The notes under the pieces were generated by a model that was not told the DNA's origin, did no database searches, and worked only from the letters and a program-made list of their open reading frames with translations. Below are positions 1 to 6,539 of a stretch of 54,836 nt of DNA, piece by piece. The stretch is from positions 1 to 54,836 of the forward strand of contig JAIXPW010000117.1 of the NCBI GenBank assembly GCA_027485995.1, written 5' to 3'. The DNA is from Verrucomicrobiaceae bacterium. GTDB taxonomy: Bacteria; Verrucomicrobiota; Verrucomicrobiia; Verrucomicrobiales; Akkermansiaceae. How positions within the stretch are numbered: the stretch's first letter is position 1; the number at the start of each line of letters is the position of its first letter. The position numbers were made by a program, and so were the translations under genes.

Positions 1-505
1 CAATTTCCTGTGGGTCGTGGATTTCCCGCTGCTCGCTCTCGACACCGAGACCGGCCACTGGGCGGCGGTGCACCATCCCTTCACCCGTCCGAACAAGGAC
101 GACGTGGCCTTGCTCGATGACGGCAAGTATGAGGAAGTCCGCGCCGTGGCTTACGACGTTGTCCTCAACGGCTACGAGCTCGGTGGGGGTTCGATCCGAA
201 TCCACGAAAAGGATCTTCAGGCGAAAATGTTCGAAGTCCTCGGCGTCGGCCCGGAAGAGCAGCAGGAGAAGTTCGCCCACATCCTCGACGCCTTCCGCTT
301 CGGAGCCCCGCCGCACGGTGGTTTGGCGCTCGGTCTCGACCGCATCGCGATGCTGGTGTCCGGTGAGGACAGCATCCGTGAAGTTATCGCGTTCCCGAAG
401 AACAACAAGGGAGCCGACCTCATGGCGCAGAGCCCCTGCGTGATCGACTTCAAGTCGCTGCGTGAGGTTTACATCCAGTCGACTTACAAGGAGAAGAAGG
501 ATTGA
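1..505 (+). CDS. aspS: Aspartyl-tRNA synthetase, C-terminal part (5' truncated)
   Basis: This is the C-terminal end of a bacterial-type class II aspartyl-tRNA synthetase, which charges tRNA-Asp. The reading frame is open from base 2, so the gene starts outside the window; an internal GTG at 17 is not a real start. Visible family marks are the WVVDFPLL strand, HHPFTRP (active-site region), the class II motif-3 stretch GLALGLDRIAMLV and the closing AFPKNNKGADLM. About 167 residues are present out of the roughly 590 usual for the bacterial enzyme. The stop is a TGA at 503-505. The next gene, tatD, is convergent, and an 8-bp hairpin at 555-574 lies between them. The family assignment is secure; discriminating versus non-discriminating specificity cannot be judged from this end. 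Confidence 0.96.
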   Translation, partial: NFLWVVDFPLLALDTETGHWAAVHHPFTRPNKDDVALLDDGKYEEVRAVAYDVVLNGYELGGGSIRIHEKDLQAKMFEVLGVGPEEQQEKFAHILDAFRFGAPPHGGLALGLDRIAMLVSGEDSIREVIAFPKNNKGADLMAQSPCVIDFKSLREVYIQSTYKEKKD

Positions 506-554
506 AGAGTGATTGGTTAGGAGTTATTAGTTATTGGTGAAGAAATGCGAGTTG

Positions 555-574
555 CCATGCTCATGAGAGCATGG
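555..574. terminator. Intergenic hairpin between convergent aspS and tatD
   Basis: CCATGCTC pairs perfectly with GAGCATGG around an ATGA loop. It lies between two convergent genes, so it may end transcripts from either side, but there is no clear T-run on either strand. The rest of 506-665 is AT-richer filler with the phrase TTAGGAGTTATTAGTTATTGG and no gene. Confidence 0.35.
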
Positions 575-665
575 GCTCGCGGGGATTGTGGCCGGATTGA
601 AATTGCCTGCTTGGGACTCTCTATGCGGGCGGAGCGTGAACGGTCGGCTTGGGAGTTTCAGGTTC

Positions 666-1457
666 TCAGGCCTTGGTGAGGAAGCAGGCTTCGAGGTTCC
701 GCTGCTGTTGGCGGGCGAGGTCTTCGATGGAGATTCCGAGACGCTCGGCGCAGGCGCTGGCGATGGGCTTGAGGTTGGCCGGGTGGTTGAGTCCGTCAGG
801 CAGCGGATGGGTGATGAACTCGGAGGGCGGAAGCATGTCCGGGGCATCGGTCTCGATGAGGACGCGATCGGGTGGAAGCTGGTGGAAGGTTTCCACGAGG
901 TTGGATTTCCTCGGGTGGAGGAAATGGCCTGAGAACGAGAAATACGCGCCGAGGGGGATCAGGCGGCGCGCGGTTTCGAGGGAGCCGTTGAATGAGTGGA
1001 GGAGGAATCGTGCCGGGGGTGGGACGCGATCAAGCGAATCGAAGAGGGCTTGCCAGGCTTTGAGGCAGTGGATGACCACGCAGCGGTCGAGTCCCCGCGC
1101 GATCCGGAGCTGGGTTTCGAAGATGGGCGTCTGGACCTCAAGTCCGGGGGAGTCGATCCAACGGTCCACCCCGCATTCACCGACGGCGGCGTGGGGATGT
1201 TTTTCCAGCAGGGCGTGAAGTCTTTCGTCCCAGCCCGGAGCGGCAAGATGGGCCTTCCAGGGATGGACCCCGAAGGCCGGAAGGATGAAATCAGGATGTT
1301 TCTCCAACAGCCTCTCGATCACCGGCCAGTCGTCTTCGCAGGTGGCGTTGACGACACAGCGGCTGATGCCCTGTGCCCGCAGGGTGGCGATGATCGGCTC
1401 CGGGTCCCCGAGGCGGGGATCGTGCAGGTGGTTGTGGGCATCGGACCAGAGCATCAT
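666..1457 (-). CDS. TatD family metal-dependent hydrolase (DNase-like)
   Basis: A 263-residue TIM-barrel metallohydrolase of the TatD family; members act as 3'-5' exonucleases or DNases on damaged or single-stranded DNA. Ligand motifs occur in order: DAHNHLHD near the N-terminus (HxH pair), GECGVDR in the middle (Glu), VIHCLKA and LLHSFNG (two His), and IETDAPD near the end (Asp). The Cys of the usual HCFSG motif is Ser here (HSFNG), a common variation. Length matches the family. Two ATG codons are in tandem at the start, and I keep the first. The gene is transcribed towards aspS and lies downstream of the ridA group on the same strand, separated from it by a dispersed hairpin at 1573-1589, so it is probably a separate transcript. 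Confidence 0.9.
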   Translation of the reverse strand: MMLWSDAHNHLHDPRLGDPEPIIATLRAQGISRCVVNATCEDDWPVIERLLEKHPDFILPAFGVHPWKAHLAAPGWDERLHALLEKHPHAAVGECGVDRWIDSPGLEVQTPIFETQLRIARGLDRCVVIHCLKAWQALFDSLDRVPPPARFLLHSFNGSLETARRLIPLGAYFSFSGHFLHPRKSNLVETFHQLPPDRVLIETDAPDMLPPSEFITHPLPDGLNHPANLKPIASACAERLGISIEDLARQQQRNLEACFLTKA

Positions 1458-1572
1458 CGCAGGGAACTTCCGAACGAGGCAGCGGATTTCATCCGCGAAG
1501 CTTCAGCATTTCAATCGGGATACATGCACCGTCGATTAAGAGCAGCTGATTCCCTAACGATGAAGATGGCTT

Positions 1573-1589
1573 GGCGGATGGAATCCGCC
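1573..1589. repeat. Dispersed triloop hairpin (REP-like) behind the ridA stop
   Basis: GGCGGAT-GGA-ATCCGCC is a 7-bp perfect stem with a GGA loop, followed by CGCCACGATCA, inside which the TGA stop of ridA lies. The same unit occurs as an inverted pair at 37,645-37,716 and in decayed form at 52,261-52,286, each touching stop codons. It may act as a transcript end or RNA stabiliser. Confidence 0.7.
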
Positions 1590-1596
1590 GCCACGA

Positions 1597-2058
1597 TCAC
1601 TCGACCTCGACGATCAGATTGATCTCGACGGCGACGTTCAAAGGCAGGGCCGGGACGCCGAGGGCGGTGCGGGAGTGCTTGCCGCGCTCACCGAAGATTT
1701 CGATGAGGAGTTCGGAAGCGCCGTTGATGACCTTGGGGTGATCGTAGAAGTCGGCGGTGGAGTTGACGAAGCCGTTGAGCGTGACGATGCGCTTCACGCG
1801 GTCGAGCGAGCCGATCTCATCGCGCACGACAGCGAGGCGGTTGAGGATGACGATGCGAGAGGCCTCGTAGCCTTCCTCGATGGAGACGTCGGTAGGGATT
1901 TTTCCGATGACCTTGCGGTCGCCATCGATGGGCAGGCCGCCGGAGAGGAAGAGCAGATTTCCGGTGCGGACGCAGTTGACGTAGGCGGCGATTGGGACCG
2001 GGACGGTGGGAAGGCTGAGGCCGAGGGATTCGAGATGGGCGAGGGTGTGGTCGGTCAT
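1597..2058 (-). CDS. RidA/YjgF family protein (long subfamily)
   Basis: A 153-residue member of the RidA/YER057c/UK114 superfamily, whose canonical members hydrolyse reactive enamine/imine intermediates released by PLP enzymes. The N-terminal phrase about Leu-Gly-Leu, the sequence GNLLFLSGGLP, the RIVTLNGFVNS strand and the C-terminal RTALGVPALPLNVAVEINLIVEVE fit the longer subfamily of about 150 residues. I chose the ATG at 2058 because the upstream extension is a Pro/Arg-rich shadow sequence overlapping the preceding gene. It starts 13 bases after the stop of the M23 peptidase gene, so the two are probably co-transcribed. The stop codon is embedded in a dispersed hairpin unit. The Arg needed for imine hydrolysis in canonical RidA is plausibly the R of SRTALG; substrate unknown. 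Confidence 0.88.
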   Translation of the reverse strand: MTDHTLAHLESLGLSLPTVPVPIAAYVNCVRTGNLLFLSGGLPIDGDRKVIGKIPTDVSIEEGYEASRIVILNRLAVVRDEIGSLDRVKRIVTLNGFVNSTADFYDHPKVINGASELLIEIFGERGKHSRTALGVPALPLNVAVEINLIVEVE

Positions 2059-2071
2059 GGTGGAAAAGGGG

Positions 2072-3163
2072 TCAGCGGTTTCCGGTGGATGGGGTCTTCG
2101 GTTTGGTGTTGGCCGGAGCGGAAGCGGGAGCCGGGGCGGGGAAATCTCCGGAAAGGAGGGCGACGAGTTGTTTCCCGGAAGAAGTGAGCGAGGCGGTGGT
2201 GCCCTCGCCATTGATCAGTCCGCGGGTCAGGTAGCGCTGGGGGATGGTGGAGCTGCGGAGGTAGGTGACGATGGGCGTGGTGACGCTGCGTTCGCTGGCG
2301 GTCACGGCGATGGGCAGGCCGGTGCCGGTGAAGGAGATTTCCCAGGAGACGGCGAGGTTCTCATCGCCCCGCAGCAGCCAGGGGTAGCGCTTTCCGAAGG
2401 CGAGGATGCCCTTTCCGGGAACGGTGACCTTGAACTGGACGGGCTGGGCATAGACGAAGTCGGAGAATCTCAGTTCGGGGTTCTTGCGTCGCTCGAGGAA
2501 CCAGTTGGAGGCATCGGCGCCGGCGAAGTTCATCCCGTTGAAATTGCCGTGCTTGTTCTCGGAGCCCTTGATGGACTTGGTCCAGTCGTCGAAGCGATCG
2601 GACATCATCAGGGCGATCTCGAGATGGACGTGGGAGCGGGTGCGATCGATGCCTGCGCCGGTGAAGCCCATCTGGCCGAGCTTGTCGCCGAGTTTGACGG
2701 GATCTCCGACCTTCACCTGGACGGAACTGAGGTGGGCGTAGATCGAGTAGATCGGGGAGTTGTCCCAGAGGTGCTCGACGACGACATACTTGCCGTAGTT
2801 GCTCAGCCCGGCGACGGGGCTGATGTGGACGACCTTGCCATCGGCGATGCTGTTGACCGGGTCGAGCGGGTTGCCGGACTTGTCGCGCTCGAGCGGGGCG
2901 ATGTCGATGCCTTCATGGAACTTGACCATGATGACCTCGCCATTGAGTCGGATGGGGGTGCGGGAAAAGCCGAAGCAGCCGCCTTCCCAGGCCTTGGAGG
3001 TCTGGCCCTCGAAGGTCCGATCCACGTGCATGTAGAATTTCTCCGGCTGGTTCCGATAGAGGAAATCGTTCGCCGTCGGCAGGCGGACCTCATAGGGAGC
3101 GGCGGTGGAAAGGGGAGCCGCGAGCAGCAGCGCGGCGATCCAGAGTCCGGTGATCCTCATCAT
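2072..3163 (-). CDS. Secreted M23 (LytM-type) metallopeptidase
   Basis: A 363-residue exported protein with a signal peptide (about residues 1-22, ending STAA-P). The core is an M23 peptidase domain: H83 and D87 in KFHEGIDIAP form the HxxxD motif, H144 lies in YAHLS, and H178/H180 form the HxH motif (SHVHLEI). All zinc and catalytic positions are therefore present, so it is likely an active peptidoglycan endopeptidase in the periplasm. The C-terminal third has no recognisable domain and ends in a Pro/Ala-rich tail. Its ATG directly abuts the TGA of the upstream SecDF-head-like gene (TGAATG), which implies translational coupling. The target bond in peptidoglycan cannot be predicted. Confidence 0.88.
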   Translation of the reverse strand: MMRITGLWIAALLLAAPLSTAAPYEVRLPTANDFLYRNQPEKFYMHVDRTFEGQTSKAWEGGCFGFSRTPIRLNGEVIMVKFHEGIDIAPLERDKSGNPLDPVNSIADGKVVHISPVAGLSNYGKYVVVEHLWDNSPIYSIYAHLSSVQVKVGDPVKLGDKLGQMGFTGAGIDRTRSHVHLEIALMMSDRFDDWTKSIKGSENKHGNFNGMNFAGADASNWFLERRKNPELRFSDFVYAQPVQFKVTVPGKGILAFGKRYPWLLRGDENLAVSWEISFTGTGLPIAVTASERSVTTPIVTYLRSSTIPQRYLTRGLINGEGTTASLTSSGKQLVALLSGDFPAPAPASAPANTKPKTPSTGNR

Positions 3164-3649
3164 TCAGCGCTTTTTGGTTTCTCCGATGCGTGGAGCGATC
3201 TTGTCGAACATCTTGATCTCAAGGGCGGTGACGCCTTTCCAGACGACGAGCTTGCCATCGTCGATCTGGCGGTCGATCTGGACGCTATCGACGGATCGCC
3301 CGTTCACGCGGGCGACGAGCCAGCGGTCCTGGTTGGTGGCGGTCACGGCGGCGAGGCGGCGGGCTCCTGCGGGCTTGAGCTTGATCAGGAGCCCGTAGGT
3401 GGCGCCATCGGCCGCAGGGATGGGGCTGAAGGATTCGATGTCCTTTTCCGAGACCTCGGACATCCGTCGGAAGAGGCGGACGCGTCCGGAGACGTTCTCG
3501 GGGAAGACCATCTTCGGGTTCTCATTTCCGTCGGTCTCGAGGTGGAAGGTGAGCGAGGCTTTCTCCCCGGCCTTGCCGCCGGCCTGGACCGGGAGCGGGA
3601 TGAGGCCGAAGGTGGCCGACAGGAGCAGGGCAAAGGTGCGACGGTTCAT
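3164..3649 (-). CDS. Secreted protein with a SecDF P1-head-like domain
   Basis: A 161-residue protein starting at an ATG followed by NRRTF and a signal peptide that ends near PVQA-GG. The mature part reads like the periplasmic head of SecD/SecF P1 domains: a strand GLLIKLKPAGARRLAAVT, then LVARVNGRSVDSVQI and an end segment DDGKLVVWKGVTALEI, matching the SecDF pattern (hydrophobic strand, Thr, 'x-DG-x-V-x-S-x-P-x-I', then 'G-x-x-x-x-G'). No transmembrane SecD part is present, so this is a free-standing secreted head domain. It is coupled to the downstream M23 peptidase (stop and start adjoin). Role unknown; periplasmic binding or folding is a guess. Resemblance was judged by eye only. Confidence 0.65.
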   Translation of the reverse strand: MNRRTFALLLSATFGLIPLPVQAGGKAGEKASLTFHLETDGNENPKMVFPENVSGRVRLFRRMSEVSEKDIESFSPIPAADGATYGLLIKLKPAGARRLAAVTATNQDRWLVARVNGRSVDSVQIDRQIDDGKLVVWKGVTALEIKMFDKIAPRIGETKKR

Positions 3650-3691
3650 GGCTGGCCGGAAGTTGAGCGGGGAAGGTGGCATCCCGAAAGC

Positions 3692-3724
3692 AAAAACCCC
3701 GCTCCGGTCGAAACCGGAGCGGGG
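3692..3724 (-). terminator. Rho-independent terminator of the transaldolase gene
   Basis: A 12-bp perfect stem (3697-3708 with 3713-3724) closes over a 4-base loop. On the minus strand it is followed by TTTTTGC. It lies 20 bases beyond the transaldolase stop codon and separates that gene from the secreted-protein operon downstream. Confidence 0.88.
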
Positions 3725-3743
3725 AGTGAAGGGAGCGGGCGGC

Positions 3744-4706
3744 TCAGCCGATGAGCTCGTTGACGAGGTTCTCCAGCTTCACAATGTCGGCCGCGAAGGC
3801 GCGGATGCCCTGGGCGGTCTTCTCGGTGGCCATGGCGTCCTCGTTGAGGGCGAAGCGGAAGGCTTTTTCGTCGAAGGTCACCTTTTCAAGGTCCAGCGCC
3901 GCCGAATCAGAGGCCGAGAGGCGCTGCTGGACCGGATCGGTGGAAGCCTGGAGTTCTGCGAGCAGGCTGGGGCTGATGGTGAGGAGATCGCAGCCGGCCA
4001 GGGCGAGGACTTCTCCCTTGTTGCGGAAGGAGGCACCCATGACCTCGGTCTTGTAGCCGAACTTCTTGTAGTAGCAGTAGATCGACTTCACGGAAATGAC
4101 GCCGGGATCCTCGTCGCCCTCGTAGGTCTTGCCGGTGGAGGCCTTGTACCAATCGAGGATACGGCCGACGAAGGGCGAGATGAGCTGGACTCCGGCCTCG
4201 GCGCAGGCCACGGCCTGAGCGAAGGAGAAGAGCAGGGTGAGATTGCAGTGCACACCTTCCTTTTCGAGGATCTCAGCGGCCTTGATGCCTTCCCAGGTGG
4301 AGGCGATCTTGATCAGGATGCGGTCCTTGGAAATGCCTTCGCTTTCGTAGGCGGCGATCAACTGGCGGGCCTTGGCGACGGTGGCCTCGGTGTCGAACGA
4401 AAGGCGGGCGTCCACCTCGGTGGAAACACGGCCGGGGACAATCTTGAGGATTTCCAGGCCGAAGAGGATGAGGATGCGGTCGAGCACGGCCTCGGTGAGC
4501 GCCTGTCCGCTGAGGGAGCCGCCCTTGAGTTCTCCGATGGCGCGCTCGACCAGTGGCTTGTATTCCGGCTTGGCGGCGGCCTGCAGGATGAGGGACGGAT
4601 TCGTTGTGGCGTCACGCGGCTGGTAGGCCTTCATCGATTCGAAATCGCCGGTGTCGGCAACGACGACGGTGAACTGCTTCAGTTGGTCGAGTTGGGTAGC
4701 GCTCAT
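3744..4706 (-). CDS. tal: Transaldolase (TalB type)
   Basis: A 320-residue transaldolase of the non-oxidative pentose phosphate pathway; it transfers dihydroxyacetone units between sedoheptulose-7-P and glyceraldehyde-3-P. Signature elements are the N-terminal [10 protein letters not shown], the Schiff-base Lys region [15 protein letters not shown], the [13 protein letters not shown] strand, [10 protein letters not shown] and the late MGASFRN motif. Length equals that of E. coli TalB. I start at the ATG at 4706 ([13 protein letters not shown]), since the longer frame only adds an Arg/Pro-rich shadow. The gene is monocistronic on the minus strand, with a strong terminator behind it and a divergent pseudopilin gene in front. 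Confidence 0.96.
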   Translation of the reverse strand: MSATQLDQLKQFTVVVADTGDFESMKAYQPRDATTNPSLILQAAAKPEYKPLVERAIGELKGGSLSGQALTEAVLDRILILFGLEILKIVPGRVSTEVDARLSFDTEATVAKARQLIAAYESEGISKDRILIKIASTWEGIKAAEILEKEGVHCNLTLLFSFAQAVACAEAGVQLISPFVGRILDWYKASTGKTYEGDEDPGVISVKSIYCYYKKFGYKTEVMGASFRNKGEVLALAGCDLLTISPSLLAELQASTDPVQQRLSASDSAALDLEKVTFDEKAFRFALNEDAMATEKTAQGIRAFAADIVKLENLVNELIG

Positions 4707-4838
4707 GGGCGGGGCCGGAGTAGGGGGAATCCTGCCCCGTGGCGAGGCAAAAAAGCACGACGGCTGGATTGGTCTGGTTCTCCGAGGTGGGCGCTTTCTT
4801 CGCAGCGGCAACGATTTTTCATCCCCCGATTCGTGGGG

Positions 4839-4867
4839 TGGACAAAGTCCGGGCTCTTGCCTAGCCT
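4839..4867 (+). promoter_or_regulatory. Possible promoter of the pseudopilin gene
   Basis: TGGACA (4839-4844) and TAGCCT (4862-4867) are 17 bases apart. The ATG at 4874 follows only 6 bases after the -10-like box, so a transcript from here would be nearly leaderless. Both boxes deviate from consensus; this is a guess from spacing. Confidence 0.3.
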
Positions 4868-4873
4868 CGGCGA

Positions 4874-5557
4874 ATGGAACCCAAGCATGTCCGGAGCCGT
4901 CGCCAAGGCTTCACCTTGATCGAATTGTTGGTGGTGATCGTCATCATCGTGGTCCTCGCAGTGCTATCCGCCGTCGGAGCTGGAAAATTCATCGACAAGG
5001 GCAAGAAAGTTCAGGCGCTCGCTCAGATCCGCGACCTTTCCACCGGTCTGCAGGCCTTCTCGGTGGACTACCAGCGTGGCCCCATTCCCAAGGAAAAGCG
5101 GGATGCCGGAGTGGATACCGTCTATGGTGACCCGGACGCGATGTACACCAATGATTTCATCGTCTCGGCCCTTCTCGGCGATCCGAAGCAGTTCTCCTAC
5201 GGTGCCTCCAACTTCGATGTCGCGGACGTGAATCCGAAGAAGGAGACCTACGTCCAGTTTCCGCTCTCCGGCGACAAGAAGAACGGCGTCGGACCGGACG
5301 GCATCCTTTACGATCCCTGGGGCAACTCGATGATGATCGCCATCAATACCCCGCCTTATCGCTCGGATGAGGCGCAAGGGGTGTATGACAGGCTGATGTG
5401 GACCTTCGGCGTGGGTGAATACACCGACAGCAAGCCCCGTGAGCAGGATTTTGTGATCTGGTCCTTCGGCAAGGATGGCAAGAAGGGCAAGAATGGAGGT
5501 TCCAAGACCGATGTGATTCCGTTTGCGAATTCCGACGATGTGACTTCGTGGCAATAA
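4874..5557 (+). CDS. Type II secretion/type IV pilus-like pseudopilin
   Basis: A 227-residue protein with a classical prepilin N-terminus: basic leader ending RRQG, then [22 protein letters not shown], with Gly before Phe and the conserved Glu at +5. The C-terminal part is a GspG/GspH-like globular domain ([13 protein letters not shown] resembles the GspG calcium-site region DPWGNPY). It is probably cleaved by a prepilin peptidase and assembled in a pseudopilus or exposed as a minor pilin. Verrucomicrobial genomes often carry many such dispersed genes. It stands alone on the plus strand; a perfect GC-rich hairpin lies 9 bases behind its stop. The partner secretion machinery is not in this window. 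Confidence 0.88.
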   Translation: MEPKHVRSRRQGFTLIELLVVIVIIVVLAVLSAVGAGKFIDKGKKVQALAQIRDLSTGLQAFSVDYQRGPIPKEKRDAGVDTVYGDPDAMYTNDFIVSALLGDPKQFSYGASNFDVADVNPKKETYVQFPLSGDKKNGVGPDGILYDPWGNSMMIAINTPPYRSDEAQGVYDRLMWTFGVGEYTDSKPREQDFVIWSFGKDGKKGKNGGSKTDVIPFANSDDVTSWQ

Positions 5558-5565
5558 CGTCACCA

Positions 5566-5579
5566 CCGGGCTTGCCCGG
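5566..5579. terminator. GC-rich hairpin behind the pseudopilin gene
   Basis: CCGGGC-TT-GCCCGG, a perfect 6-bp stem, lies in the short gap before the oxidoreductase gene. There is no T-run, so it may only pause or protect the transcript. Confidence 0.3.
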
Positions 5580-5606
5580 CAGGGGACTGTCGCATTAGCA
5601 ATCCAC

Positions 5607-6530
5607 ATGCAGAACATTCGAGCGGGAGTGGCCGGGGCCGGGGCAATGGGGCGGAATCATGCCCGTGTGTATTCCCAACTGCCCGAAGTCGATCTCGCCG
5701 TGGTCTACGACGCGGATCCCGCGCGGGCTGAAGCTGTGGCCGCGGAGTTCGGTGCCACGCCGGTTTCCAGTCTCGAGGAGCTTGCCGAGCTCTGCGACGT
5801 CGCCAGCGTGGCCGTGCCGACGATTGCCCACCGGGCGGTCGGTTGTCAGCTGATGGAACTGGGACTGCACGTGCTGATGGAAAAGCCGATCGCGCCCACC
5901 GTGGAGGATGCCCAGGTGCTGGTGGAAACCTCCGCGCGCACCGGCAAGGTGCTCCAGATCGGTCACATCGAGCGCTTCAACCCCGTCCTCCGTGAACTGG
6001 AGAAAAAGCTGACCCGTCCCCGATTCATCGAGGCCCACCGGCTCTCCCCCTTTCCGAACCGCAGCATCGACATCGGCGTGGTGCTCGACCTGATGATCCA
6101 TGACCTGGAAATCATCCTCCATCTCGTGCGCTCGCCCATTGCCAGCATCGATGCCGTTGGCGTGGCGGTGCTGACGCCGAATGAGGACATCGCCAACGCC
6201 CGGCTCCGTTTCGAGAACGGCTGCGTGGCCAATGTCACCGCCAGCCGGATCAGCCCGGACAAGATGCGCAAGCTGCGGGTGTTTCAGGAAGACTGCTACC
6301 TCTCGCTCGACTACCAGGAGCAATCCGGCCAGATCCACTGGCGGGAAGGCATGGAGATCAAACGTGGCGCCGTCGAGGTGGAACCGGGCGAGCCCCTCAA
6401 GCTCGAACTCGAGGCCTTCGTCCGCAGTGCGGCGGCAGGAGCCACGCCGAAGGTCAGTGGCCAGCAGGGGACGGACGCCCTGAGCATCGCCATCGAGATC
6501 ACCAGGATCATCCGCGACGGGTTCAAGTGA
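5607..6530 (+). CDS. Gfo/Idh/MocA family NAD(P)-dependent oxidoreductase
   Basis: A 307-residue sugar-type oxidoreductase. The N-terminus has a Rossmann motif, VAGAGAMGRNHARVY, and the family signature MEKPIAPT with the catalytic-region Lys of EKP. The C-terminal half has the alpha/beta fold with IGHIERFNP and the segment DLMIHDLEIILHLV carrying the Asp/His pair typical of the family. Similar proteins oxidise UDP-sugars or inositols, and in some Gram-negative bacteria a relative (GnnA) oxidises UDP-GlcNAc for lipid A. That link is only an idea here, since no aminotransferase partner is adjacent. The gene ends 9 bases from the convergent LtaS-like gene. Confidence 0.88.
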   Translation: MQNIRAGVAGAGAMGRNHARVYSQLPEVDLAVVYDADPARAEAVAAEFGATPVSSLEELAELCDVASVAVPTIAHRAVGCQLMELGLHVLMEKPIAPTVEDAQVLVETSARTGKVLQIGHIERFNPVLRELEKKLTRPRFIEAHRLSPFPNRSIDIGVVLDLMIHDLEIILHLVRSPIASIDAVGVAVLTPNEDIANARLRFENGCVANVTASRISPDKMRKLRVFQEDCYLSLDYQEQSGQIHWREGMEIKRGAVEVEPGEPLKLELEAFVRSAAAGATPKVSGQQGTDALSIAIEITRIIRDGFK

Positions 6531-6539
6531 GCCCTCTGT

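Noticed and set aside
2006..3754. Long plus-strand open frame of 582 codons, Gly/Asp/Glu-rich
   Set aside because: It is the antisense shadow of the M23 peptidase and SecDF-head-like genes; composition is unnatural and no domain is visible.
3399..4919. Plus-strand open frame of 506 codons
   Set aside because: Shadow of transaldolase and the secreted-protein gene on the other strand, both of which have clear family motifs.
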